Positions 21,374-29,709 of a DNA stretch of 64,000 bases are shown in pieces (position 1 is the stretch's first letter; every line of letters begins with the position of its first letter). The stretch lies in NCBI GenBank assembly GCA_014189435.1, contig CP050293.1, forward strand, positions 3,787,001 through 3,851,000, read 5' to 3'. Position numbers and translations under genes: made by a program. A model generated the notes under the pieces. That model was not told the DNA's origin. It worked only from the letters and a program-made list of their open reading frames with translations, and did no database searches. Source of the DNA: Mesorhizobium loti (lineage in GTDB: Bacteria > Pseudomonadota > Alphaproteobacteria > Rhizobiales > Rhizobiaceae).

Positions 21374-22783
21374 ATGGGCAATTTCGAGGCGAGCGCATTC
21401 TACGTCGCTAAACAAGATCCGCCGCACGAAACTTGCCGAAAACAGCGAGCCCAAAAATTGAGCCGGCCTTCATCCCTGAGACAGCAATTCACGCCTTCTC
21501 GGATCAATATCTACTTCTCCATTCTTTGCTTCTTTTTTCCACCGGTTCTGGGATCGGTGGTCAGCTTTGTATTCAACGGCGGCGGCCTTTCATCCGTCCT
21601 GCTGATTGCTTTACGGAAAAGGCGCTTCAACGCCGACCGGCCGATGATCTGGCTGACGGTCGCGATCTATGCGTACTGCGCCGCCAATCTCCTGGCTTCC
21701 ATCATCAACAACTCGTTCGTCCGGGATGCGCCACATCTTATCCCGCTCGTGACCTTCCTGTTTTTTCCCGTGTCCTATTCGACCTGGAGCATCACGCAGA
21801 AAACCACGCTTGCCCGCATCGTCGTGCTCTCCAGCATGGCCGCCTGTTTTGTCGCGCTGCTCATGGCCGTCATCCAGCAATATTGGATTGGGGTCAGGGC
21901 CGAGGGTGGGGCCGGAAATCCGATCGTCTTCGCAACCGTCGTCTGCCTTGCCGTGGTGATCTGTGTAGCCGGCGCCTTGTCCGGCATCGAGCGAGCCCGG
22001 AACCCCCTCTTCTATGCGACATTGGCCGGGACGATCGCCATCATCTATTCCGGCTCGCGTATCGCCTGGCTGGCACTGCTGATCGCCGGCATCGCCGTCA
22101 TGCTGATCAACCGGCACAGGCTCAGAGGCAGGAATGCCGTTCGCCTGCTGCTGTTGCTGGCGGCGGTCGGCGTCGTGATCGCCGCTTCCAGCTTCCAGGC
22201 AATATCCGGGCGCGTCGACTTTTTGCGCTCCGATTGGAGTGCGCTTGGAGCCAGCGGCAACTACGACACCTCGGTGGGAATACGTGTTGCGCTTTGGCAG
22301 ATCGGCCTCAAGGCATTCGATGACATGCCAGTGTTCGGGCATGGTGTGGGTGCGACTCAGCTTCTGATAGAGCAAGGCTTTCATGACCAGTTCGCGATGG
22401 ACGCCGGCTTCAACCATTTCCACAACGGTTTCCTGACCGCCTTGGTGCAGGCGGGAATTCTGGGCGCCGTGACGCTGGCGGCGATCTTTGTCGTTGCGGC
22501 TGGAAATGCCGCCCGGGTCTTGCGAAACAGCGGCGATCCGGTCGAGCGGTTCGGCGCCACCATGATTGTCGTCGTGGTGATCACCTATCTGACGGCCGGA
22601 ATGACGGGCATCCTGGTCGGCCATGACATTCTGGACTCGGTGCTGATGGTCTTCCTGGTGAGCGGAACATATCTTGCCTCCGGAAATCAGGCTCCGTTGA
22701 TGGAAGAGCAGGCACTTGCGCCAGCCGGGGAAGAGCGAGCTCTTCCGTCAGCCTCGCAAGAGCTGTTCCGGGCAAGGCCATGA
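21374..22783 (+). CDS. O-antigen ligase/polymerase family protein (Wzy_C)
   Basis: This is a 469-residue polytopic inner-membrane protein with about ten to twelve hydrophobic segments. The large periplasmic loop of the WaaL/Wzy superfamily is present, with IGLKAFDDMPVFGHGVG followed by NHFHNGFLTALVQAG, whose histidine pair is typical. It either ligates O-polysaccharide to lipid A-core or polymerises repeat units; sequence cannot separate the two. About 45 polar residues precede the first membrane segment. It overlaps the next gene by ATGA. Given the ABC exporter and initiation genes nearby, a ligase role is plausible. Confidence 0.8.
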   Translation: MGNFEASAFYVAKQDPPHETCRKQRAQKLSRPSSLRQQFTPSRINIYFSILCFFFPPVLGSVVSFVFNGGGLSSVLLIALRKRRFNADRPMIWLTVAIYAYCAANLLASIINNSFVRDAPHLIPLVTFLFFPVSYSTWSITQKTTLARIVVLSSMAACFVALLMAVIQQYWIGVRAEGGAGNPIVFATVVCLAVVICVAGALSGIERARNPLFYATLAGTIAIIYSGSRIAWLALLIAGIAVMLINRHRLRGRNAVRLLLLLAAVGVVIAASSFQAISGRVDFLRSDWSALGASGNYDTSVGIRVALWQIGLKAFDDMPVFGHGVGATQLLIEQGFHDQFAMDAGFNHFHNGFLTALVQAGILGAVTLAAIFVVAAGNAARVLRNSGDPVERFGATMIVVVVITYLTAGMTGILVGHDILDSVLMVFLVSGTYLASGNQAPLMEEQALAPAGEERALPSASQELFRARP

Positions 22784-23715
22784 AGGTTCTGGTCACGGGC
22801 GCGACGGGTTTCATCGGGCGTCTTGTCGTGCAGCACCTTCGCGAAGCCGGTGCCGAGCTTCGCCTTGCCTCCCGCCATCCGGAGAGGTTTGGGCTAGGGG
22901 ATGGCGCGGTGCTGATGCCCAATTTCGATGCGCCGGCCGCGGCTTTCCTGGCACTCACCAGGGATGTGAGCCACGTCGTCCATTGTGCCGGCCTCAACAA
23001 TGATCAGGGCGATGCCACCGAAGCCGATTACCAAGCGGCCAATGTGGAACTGAGCGCGCGGCTGGCGCAGGCAGCGGCCGCCCAGGCAAGCGGACGCTTC
23101 ATCCATCTCTCCTCGATCCGGGCCGTGATCGGCGCTCGCGTCAGCGCAACGATCGACGAGAACACGCCCCCTGCCCCGCAATGCGTCTATGGACGCTCGA
23201 AGCGCGAGGGCGAGATCAGGGTTTTGGACGCCTATGCGTCGCATGGCCGCTCCGACGCCGCCGTGCTGCGCCTGCCTCCAGTCTATGGAAGCGGCATGAA
23301 GGGCAACCTCGCGACGCTGATGCGCCTGGCCGATACGGCGCTGCCGCTGCCGACGGGCGCCTTGACGGGAATCCGCTCGCTGATGTCATCCGAGGCGGCG
23401 GTGCGAGCGGTGTCGCACCTGCTGGGCCACTCGCGGCCACTTCGCCCAGTCTATGTCGGCGCCGATGTGCCACCGGTCGCCGTCGAGGCCATCATCGCCG
23501 CCTTTCGCAGGGGTTTGGGGCGGCCTATGCGCCTGATGGCTGTGCCGGCCGGCCTGATGCGGCCGGCAGCAAGCGTGCTGGGCAGGCAGGCGTTCTGGGC
23601 CAGCCTGACCGCGACACAGATATGCGACCCTGCCCTGCTGGTGTCGGAGGGCTGGGCGCCTGAAGCCGGCACGCTGGAGCGGCTGGCCGAGCTGGCGCGG
23701 CTCAGTAAATCCTGA
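22780..23715 (+). CDS. NAD-dependent epimerase/reductase, WbpV/WreQ-like
   Basis: This is a 311-residue extended SDR. The Rossmann motif is GATGFIG near residue 7, and the catalytic tyrosine and lysine are in VYGRSKREGE. It resembles 4-reductases that convert UDP-4-keto-6-deoxy-GlcNAc to UDP-QuiNAc or UDP-FucNAc, such as Pseudomonas WbpV and Rhizobium WreQ. The nearby 4,6-dehydratase (25362) and phosphoglycosyl transferase (23741) support this. It is coupled to the preceding gene by ATGA overlap and converges on the transferase gene. Plain 4-epimerase activity cannot be excluded. Confidence 0.75.
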   Translation: MKVLVTGATGFIGRLVVQHLREAGAELRLASRHPERFGLGDGAVLMPNFDAPAAAFLALTRDVSHVVHCAGLNNDQGDATEADYQAANVELSARLAQAAAAQASGRFIHLSSIRAVIGARVSATIDENTPPAPQCVYGRSKREGEIRVLDAYASHGRSDAAVLRLPPVYGSGMKGNLATLMRLADTALPLPTGALTGIRSLMSSEAAVRAVSHLLGHSRPLRPVYVGADVPPVAVEAIIAAFRRGLGRPMRLMAVPAGLMRPAASVLGRQAFWASLTATQICDPALLVSEGWAPEAGTLERLAELARLSKS

Positions 23716-23740
23716 CGTCGTGTTCGACCATGATGGCCTG

Positions 23741-24280
23741 TCAGCTTCGATAAAGCGTTCCAAGCAGGATCCGAAGGTCGAGCTGGAACGACGCCGTGCG
23801 GAGATAGGCGGCATCCGTTTCGGCCAAAAGCTCCGGGTTCGACATATCGATGCCCCTGATCTGGGCCAGGCCGGTTATGCCCGGAAGTGCTGCCAAGACG
23901 CCCAGCCGCCTGCGACACTCGATCAGTTCCGTTTGGGTCGGCAGGCAGGGGCGCGGGCCGACCAGGCTCATCTCGCCCTTCAGGACGTTCCAGAACTGCG
24001 GCAGCTCATCGAGCTTGAACTTCCGCAAGGCCTTTCCAACCGATGTCACGGAATTCGCCGGCGCCTCATGCGAGGGCAATGACGGCGTGCCGACATACAT
24101 GGTGCGCAACTTGTGACAGCGAAAAAGCAGGCCGTCGCGGCCGACCCGAATCTGCGAAAAAATGGCCGGACCGGGCGACGATGCCCGAACGGCAAGGACG
24201 GCCAGCACCAAAACAGGAGATGTGGCCACCAGCAGCAGAGCCGCACCGGCAAGATCGAAGATGTGCTTGGCTGCCTTCAT
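23741..24280 (-). CDS. Undecaprenyl-phosphate sugar-1-phosphate transferase (monotopic PGT)
   Basis: This is a small bacterial sugar transferase of about 179 residues. One N-terminal hydrophobic re-entrant helix ([20 protein letters not shown]) is followed by the catalytic domain with [25 protein letters not shown] and PRP. It transfers a sugar-1-phosphate from a UDP-sugar to undecaprenyl phosphate and so starts a glycan chain at the inner membrane. Small PGTs like this include PglC and rhizobial WreU, which uses UDP-QuiNAc. I chose [12 protein letters not shown] as the start; an upstream ATG would add 13 residues. Confidence 0.88.
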   Translation of the reverse strand: MKAAKHIFDLAGAALLLVATSPVLVLAVLAVRASSPGPAIFSQIRVGRDGLLFRCHKLRTMYVGTPSLPSHEAPANSVTSVGKALRKFKLDELPQFWNVLKGEMSLVGPRPCLPTQTELIECRRRLGVLAALPGITGLAQIRGIDMSNPELLAETDAAYLRTASFQLDLRILLGTLYRS

Positions 24281-24401
24281 GAACGGCCGATAATGCTCCC
24301 TGCCAAAGCCCCGAGGCAACGCCGCGGGCCAAGCCCGTCAATCCGGTCGACGTAGCATGAGCTCATCTGTTGACCAAGTGCGCCACGCAGCTGTTCGATG
24401 C

Positions 24402-25334
24402 TCAAATGCGCCCCAGGATGAAAGCGAGATAGAGCCCCAGGGTCCCGGAAAGAGTCTGCCGATAGACACCGCTTTTGCGCAAGGCGGCCAAGCGGCGGAA
24501 AAGACCGCCCTGCCGCCCGCGGGTGAACAGGTCGAGGCATGCCGCCGCGTCCTCGGTCAGGAGGTCGCGATTGACGGCAAGGCCGTCAAGGTTGAGGTCG
24601 GTCCAGCCGGCGAACTCGCCCTTGAACAGGCGGCCAAGCCGGGAAACCCTTGCTCTCCATGACACGTTGGCTCCAACCAGGTTTGCCGCGTGCTGCCGGT
24701 AGCGCACCAGTGGTCGCGGATCGTAACGAACGATGCCGCCGGCGGCGGTCACGATGAGATAGGCCCACCAGTCGTGGCTGACGAACCCGGTTCGCGCGGA
24801 GGCCCTGGCCAGCAGGTCGCGGGCCGCGGCGTTGAGCAGCATGGTGTTGCCGCCGGCGATGCTTTGCACAAGCGCGTTGCGAAAGGATGGCGGACGGGCA
24901 AACAGCGGCGAACGGCCGACAAGGCTTCCCGTTTCCGTCATGGTCGCGGTTCGCGAGCAACACATCAGCGGGGTTTTTGCGTCTTGGGCCTGCATCCAGC
25001 TGACAGCGCTCTCCAGCCTGTCGGGCTCCCAGATATCGTCCTGGTCGCAGAAGGCATAGCAGTCCGCCTCGATGCGTCGATCGAGGATCATCGATCGGAA
25101 ATTGGCTGCGAAGCCTTGCCGCGGCCCCTCCACGAGGGTCATTCGACCCTTGGACCAGCGCGATTTCCATGTCTCGATGATGGCGGTCGTGCCATCGATG
25201 GAGCCATCGTCTGAAATCCACAGGTCGACCAGAGGGTGCGACTGCGCGAGCAGGGATTGCAACTGTTCATCGATGAAGGCGGCACCGTCTTTCGTGCCCA
25301 TCAGGACCGCGACGCGCGGATCTTCTTTGCTCAC
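24402..25334 (-). CDS. Glycosyltransferase family 2, rhamnosyltransferase-like
   Basis: This is a GT-A enzyme of about 310 residues. The nucleotide-binding strand VAVLMGTKDGAAFIDEQL, the DDGSIDGT acid motif and the metal site FCDQDDIWEPDR are all present. The DQDD(I/V)W form is typical of O-antigen and rhamnan glycosyltransferases such as WbbL-like enzymes. It adds a sugar to the lipid-linked chain on the cytoplasmic face. The start is a GTG at 25334 or TTG at 25340. It lies between the dehydratase and the initiating transferase, all on the minus strand. Confidence 0.87.
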   Translation of the reverse strand: MSKEDPRVAVLMGTKDGAAFIDEQLQSLLAQSHPLVDLWISDDGSIDGTTAIIETWKSRWSKGRMTLVEGPRQGFAANFRSMILDRRIEADCYAFCDQDDIWEPDRLESAVSWMQAQDAKTPLMCCSRTATMTETGSLVGRSPLFARPPSFRNALVQSIAGGNTMLLNAAARDLLARASARTGFVSHDWWAYLIVTAAGGIVRYDPRPLVRYRQHAANLVGANVSWRARVSRLGRLFKGEFAGWTDLNLDGLAVNRDLLTEDAAACLDLFTRGRQGGLFRRLAALRKSGVYRQTLSGTLGLYLAFILGRI

Positions 25335-25361
25335 GAACAAGATCGCTTTCTGATTTGGGGT

Positions 25362-27350
25362 CTAGGTCGCCTGCCCGGCCGTTTTCGGGATCGCGTCTTG
25401 ACGTGCACTCGCTCTGGCCTTCTTGGCGCGGTCAAGGCTTGCCAACACGGCGAGCGCGGCAGCCTTGTCCTGGTTTTTCGCCGATTGCTGCAGCTCCGTG
25501 AGCGCGATCTGGACATCCGACCATTCCACGACGTCCGTGCTGAGACCAAAAATCTTCGAAATGCCGAGTTCGACGAGTTCCTCATCTTCGCCATGCAGCG
25601 TTTCGTGGAGTTTTTCGCCCGGCCTTATGCCGGTGAACCGGATTGCGATGTCCTTGTATGGGCTCTTTCCTGCCATGCGAATCATCGTTTCGGCCACTTC
25701 AAGAATCGGCACCGGCTTGCCCATGTCGAGCATATAGACGGCATAATCGTCTCCGCTGTGCCTCGACGCGGCGTCAGCCGCCGACATGATGACGAGATCG
25801 ACGGCTTCGGCCACGGTCATGAAATAGCGTGTCATGCGCCGGTCGGTGATGGTGACGGGTCCCCCAGTCTCGATCTGCGCCCGGAATATGGTCGCTACCG
25901 AGCCATTGCTGCCAAAGACATTGCCGAACCGCACGGCTATGAACTTGGTGGCGGAGCGGCGCACGCCCGTCTCGCCTGCTGGCGTCCCGTGCAAGGCGCT
26001 GATGATCTGTTCGGCAGCCCGCTTTGTCATGCCAAGCACCGATGAGGGATCCACCGCCTTGTCGCTCGATATCAGGACAAATTGCGCAACCCCGCACTTG
26101 GCAGCGACCTCGGCGCAGACGAGTGTTCCGAAAATATTGGTCTGGATGGCCGAATCCCAGTTTTCCTCGAGCAGCGGAACGTGCTTGAGCGCCGCGGCAT
26201 GAAAGATGATGTCCGGCCGGAATTCCGTGACGACACGCGTGATCTGGCGCCGGTCCGCGACATCGACGATACGGACCTTGAGACGGTCGTGGTCCTTCTC
26301 GTCAATATACTGGCTCAGTTGGAAAATGCCGAACTCGGAGTTGTCGGCGACCAGCACCGCTTCCGCTCCCAGCTCCAGCGACCGTTTGACCAGCGTTTGG
26401 CCGATCGAGCCGGCGCCCCCCGTCACCAAAACACGTTTGCCACCTACAAAGCCGCTGATGCGCTCTATATCGGACGCGACGGTCGGGCGGCGCAGGATCG
26501 TTTCCATCTCGACGGTGTCGAGAACCAGTTTTCCGTGCTGCTCCAGCTCCGAAAGACCGGAGAATTGCACCACATTTATGTCGCCGTGCCGGGCAACGCG
26601 GACGAGTTCCGAATACTCCTCGATCTCATGTTCGGCGCCGCTGCCGAAAATCAGCAGATCCAGGCTTTTGGTGCCTGTCGCGTAGTCTTCCAGGACATCG
26701 ATCAGACGCGGCCGGGTCGCCACCACGGGAACACCTTGAATCCGCGTCCCCAACGGCGCGCCGCGTTCGGTCGCCATGATGCCTGCTATGGAGTAGTCCG
26801 TCGGCTGCGCCGTGCGCGTGAAGCGAATAATCAGGTCTGCCTCGCCGAGCCGGCCGACGAACAACGCTCGCTTGGCCTGCTCCTTGTCGGTCCTGCGGCT
26901 TAGAATGCCCCAACTCTCGCCATCACGCAGGAAACGGTAGAACAGTCGGGGCGCCGATATGATGGTGAAGGAGACGAGGAAGAAGACGATGAACTGGCGC
27001 TCGTTGAGCCCCTGCACCGGCTGGAAGGAACGAACCAGCATCGAAGCGGCATAAAGAACGAACGTCAAAATCGCGCAGCTCTTCAGGATGTTGAAAAAGT
27101 CCGGCGTCGAGGCAAAGCGCCAGACGGTCGTGTAGAGGCCACAAAATCTGAACAGCAAATGGCTGATGAGAACAATGCTAGCCCAGGTTGCCAACCCCTC
27201 GTTGGAGAGCGCTTCGAACGAAAGATTCGACCGCGAAAGCACGAGGCTGAGCGCCACGGCGACCAGGACCATGACCACGTCCTGGACCATGATGAAGGCG
27301 CGCCGCATCTGTGGCCTGAGCCCGAATACTGATTCGAGGTAAGAATTCAT
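25362..27350 (-). CDS. Membrane nucleotide-sugar 4,6-dehydratase (WbpM/CapD-like)
   Basis: This is a 662-residue protein. Four or five N-terminal membrane segments are followed by a CoA-binding-like domain and an SDR dehydratase with GGAGSIGQTL near residue 317, SSDKAVDP, and the altered active-site stretch VLGMTKR in place of the usual YxxxK. That substitution is a known trait of WbpM and FlaA1 enzymes. It removes water from UDP-GlcNAc to give the 4-keto-6-deoxy sugar, the precursor of QuiNAc, FucNAc or bacillosamine. Together with the reductase and PGT nearby it resembles the R. etli WreV/WreQ/WreU set. Confidence 0.9.
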   Translation of the reverse strand: MNSYLESVFGLRPQMRRAFIMVQDVVMVLVAVALSLVLSRSNLSFEALSNEGLATWASIVLISHLLFRFCGLYTTVWRFASTPDFFNILKSCAILTFVLYAASMLVRSFQPVQGLNERQFIVFFLVSFTIISAPRLFYRFLRDGESWGILSRRTDKEQAKRALFVGRLGEADLIIRFTRTAQPTDYSIAGIMATERGAPLGTRIQGVPVVATRPRLIDVLEDYATGTKSLDLLIFGSGAEHEIEEYSELVRVARHGDINVVQFSGLSELEQHGKLVLDTVEMETILRRPTVASDIERISGFVGGKRVLVTGGAGSIGQTLVKRSLELGAEAVLVADNSEFGIFQLSQYIDEKDHDRLKVRIVDVADRRQITRVVTEFRPDIIFHAAALKHVPLLEENWDSAIQTNIFGTLVCAEVAAKCGVAQFVLISSDKAVDPSSVLGMTKRAAEQIISALHGTPAGETGVRRSATKFIAVRFGNVFGSNGSVATIFRAQIETGGPVTITDRRMTRYFMTVAEAVDLVIMSAADAASRHSGDDYAVYMLDMGKPVPILEVAETMIRMAGKSPYKDIAIRFTGIRPGEKLHETLHGEDEELVELGISKIFGLSTDVVEWSDVQIALTELQQSAKNQDKAAALAVLASLDRAKKARASARQDAIPKTAGQAT

Positions 27351-27529
27351 TGGACGGCACTAGACTCCAGGCTCACGGATATAAACACCAACAAAGTGCG
27401 AACACGAAGATACTTCGTGGCCGATCACCTTTCCAAAGTGCCATCCCGGCCCCCGCCGTCCTGTATCGCATACTGCGAGGTTGAAGGCATAGCCAGATGT
27501 TTTTTTGGGAAATGCATTTGGTTTAGCCG

Positions 27530-28897
27530 TCAATCTCCGCGATCAGATGGGAGGCGCGCGCCAAGATCTAGACGCACGTGCTCGAAGCGTGCGTCGCCGA
27601 TCAAATTGTTCCACTCATATGGGTCGGCGCTTAAATCATAGAGTTCTTCAGACAGGTCCGAATAGCGCGTGTAGCGCCAGCGGCCCGACCGCACAGAATG
27701 GTTGCCGCGCAACCATGTCATGATGGCGGAGTGATCTTCCGTCTTCGTGCCCCGCACCAAAGGCATGAGCGAACGCCCGTCAATATCCGCCGGTGGCTCG
27801 AGCCCGCAAAGATCAAGAAGGGTCGGAAACAGGTCGACCAGACTTACCGGCTGCTCGACGCGTCCTGAAATTGCCATGCCCCTTGGCGGCAACATAATAA
27901 AAGGTACGCGCGTTGCTTCCTCCCACAAGACGAATTTTCGCCAGTGCAGCTTTTCGCCAAGGTGGAATCCGTTGTCTCCCCAAAGGACCACGATCGTATT
28001 GTCGGCGGCGGGCGATGCATCCAAGGCGGCGAGCACGCGCCCAATCTGGCTGTCGCAATAGGAAATAGCTGCGAGATAGCCTTGCACGGCATTGCGCCAT
28101 TGCCCGTGCTTCAAGATGGTTTCATGATCGGGAGGCGAAAGCGCCCAGGCTTTTGCGATGGCGGGAACGTCGTCGAGGTCGTCATTCTTGACAAACGGAA
28201 GGCTGACCTCGTCGAGAGGGTAAAGATCGAGAAATCGTTGCGGAACGTACCAGGGCAGATGAGGCTTGTAGAAACCTGTTGCGCAAAAGAATGGCTTGCT
28301 GTGCGGTTTTTCCAGGAATGCGCAAACCGCCTCTGCGGTCTTGAAATCAGGCATCTCCTGCTCGCGGGCGGGCTCGATAGCGCCCCAGTCGAAGTGGTGA
28401 TTCATTGACAACACATTCTGGAAGTCATCAAAATCAAACATACCGTTGAGCGGCCGCCCTAACGGCATAGGCTCAGCGGCAATCGTTTGGAATTCGTCCC
28501 ACAAAGCAGGCCGGTTCTCGATGTCGCTCCATTTCGCCGACAACGCCTTGTTGCGCCCTGCATCCGCGTAATCAAAACTGCCATGGAACACTTTCCCGGC
28601 GCCGAAGCAAAAATACCCTGCCTCGCGTAGTCTTTCGAGTAGCGTGACCCTTCGAAGAGGCGCTTCCCAGAATGGCTCATTCTGGTAGACACCCGTTGTC
28701 GTCGGCAGGCATCCCGTAAAGACGGACATCCTGCTGGCATTGCAGTAGGGGGCCGTGCAGTACGCGCGCAGGAAAGTCGTCCCGCGAGACGCAAGCCGGT
28801 CAATTGCAGGCGTTTTGACGTTTGGATGGCGGCCAAGTGGTGCGATCCACGAATTGAGATCGTCTGCCACGATGAAGAGAATGTTTGGCAATTGCAT
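27530..28897 (-). CDS. Sulfatase, iduronate/choline-sulfatase-like
   Basis: This is a 455-residue enzyme of the alkaline phosphatase superfamily without a signal peptide. The metal aspartates are in IVADDLN, and the formylglycine site is C52-N-A-S-R, where alanine replaces the usual proline of C-x-P-S-R. A second metal motif WGDNGFHLGEKLHWRK is at about residue 305. It hydrolyses sulfate esters. Its ATG overlaps the stop of the upstream sulfotransferase gene (TGATG), so a sulfate-adding and a sulfate-removing enzyme are co-expressed. No formylglycine-generating enzyme is seen in the window. Cytosolic location makes polymer editing before export, or turnover of precursors, possible. Confidence 0.88.
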   Translation of the reverse strand: MQLPNILFIVADDLNSWIAPLGRHPNVKTPAIDRLASRGTTFLRAYCTAPYCNASRMSVFTGCLPTTTGVYQNEPFWEAPLRRVTLLERLREAGYFCFGAGKVFHGSFDYADAGRNKALSAKWSDIENRPALWDEFQTIAAEPMPLGRPLNGMFDFDDFQNVLSMNHHFDWGAIEPAREQEMPDFKTAEAVCAFLEKPHSKPFFCATGFYKPHLPWYVPQRFLDLYPLDEVSLPFVKNDDLDDVPAIAKAWALSPPDHETILKHGQWRNAVQGYLAAISYCDSQIGRVLAALDASPAADNTIVVLWGDNGFHLGEKLHWRKFVLWEEATRVPFIMLPPRGMAISGRVEQPVSLVDLFPTLLDLCGLEPPADIDGRSLMPLVRGTKTEDHSAIMTWLRGNHSVRSGRWRYTRYSDLSEELYDLSADPYEWNNLIGDARFEHVRLDLGARLPSDRGD

Positions 28898-29691
28898 CAG
28901 CCTTCCACCGCTATGCTCAAGTCAATAGTCGGCCAGTCGGAAACCGATAGCCCGGAGAGCTTGGAGAATTCGACGGTGTCGTCGTAAAAAATCTCGCGCA
29001 AGTAGGCCACATCTTCCGGTCGGAGCTCATTCTCTCGTTTTTTTCCAAAATGGTCCATTCGCGGAGCCAGTAGGGGAAACGGGTGGATGGAGAGGAAACG
29101 AGCTATAGCATCCAGTGTGCCCTGACGATCACCCAGAAGATCCAGCGAGCGCAAGAGGAGGACGTTCTCCCTGGGGAACAAAGCAAACAGCCGCCGAAGC
29201 TGCCGCGCGTAGAAGCCTCGTTCGACATAGCTATACACGCGCCACGCTGGGTCGGTTTGATTCAACCCCTTAAGTCGCCAGCGGCCTTGTCGAATAGCCA
29301 AGTGAAAAGGCAAATGCTCCCACTGCCTGTCTATCTCCATACGCCATTGCGACCAAGCCCGCTCGATCGGATCGCGAAAGATGAAGACCAGTTTTATTCC
29401 GGGATTGTATCGTTTTATCCTCTCCAACGATGGTGGCCAGAACAGATAGATTGGCGTCACCTCAAATCCAATGCGGGTCCCAATATCTTCGGAGAAAAGG
29501 CTCTCCAACCTCGGATAGTCCGGCCTGAACCAGTTCTGAGCCTCGTCGTCGAAGAAATGCGCCTCCTTGACGGACGGCGTTGCCATCTGCGGATGTTCGC
29601 TGAGATAGCCGAACAGGCTGGTGGTGCCAGCCTTCTGCACGCCACCAACGATTAGACCCAACCGAGGCTGGTCCGACGCATCTGTTCGCAT
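28897..29691 (-). CDS. PAPS-dependent sulfotransferase
   Basis: This is a 264-residue enzyme of heparan-sulfate-sulfotransferase type. The 5'-phosphosulfate loop is GVQKAGTTSLFGYL near residue 16, and the 3'-phosphate site is VFIFRDPIERAWSQWRME. It would transfer sulfate from PAPS to a carbohydrate hydroxyl. It is cytosolic, with no membrane segment. It lies 18 bp after the coiled-coil sulfotransferase-like gene and is coupled to the sulfatase gene. PAPS can come from cysD-cysNC about 8 kb away. Rhizobial relatives include LpsS- and NodH-type enzymes, but the acceptor here is unknown. Confidence 0.88.
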   Translation of the reverse strand: MRTDASDQPRLGLIVGGVQKAGTTSLFGYLSEHPQMATPSVKEAHFFDDEAQNWFRPDYPRLESLFSEDIGTRIGFEVTPIYLFWPPSLERIKRYNPGIKLVFIFRDPIERAWSQWRMEIDRQWEHLPFHLAIRQGRWRLKGLNQTDPAWRVYSYVERGFYARQLRRLFALFPRENVLLLRSLDLLGDRQGTLDAIARFLSIHPFPLLAPRMDHFGKKRENELRPEDVAYLREIFYDDTVEFSKLSGLSVSDWPTIDLSIAVEG

Positions 29692-29709
29692 GCCAAAGCT
29701 ACTTCTTTG

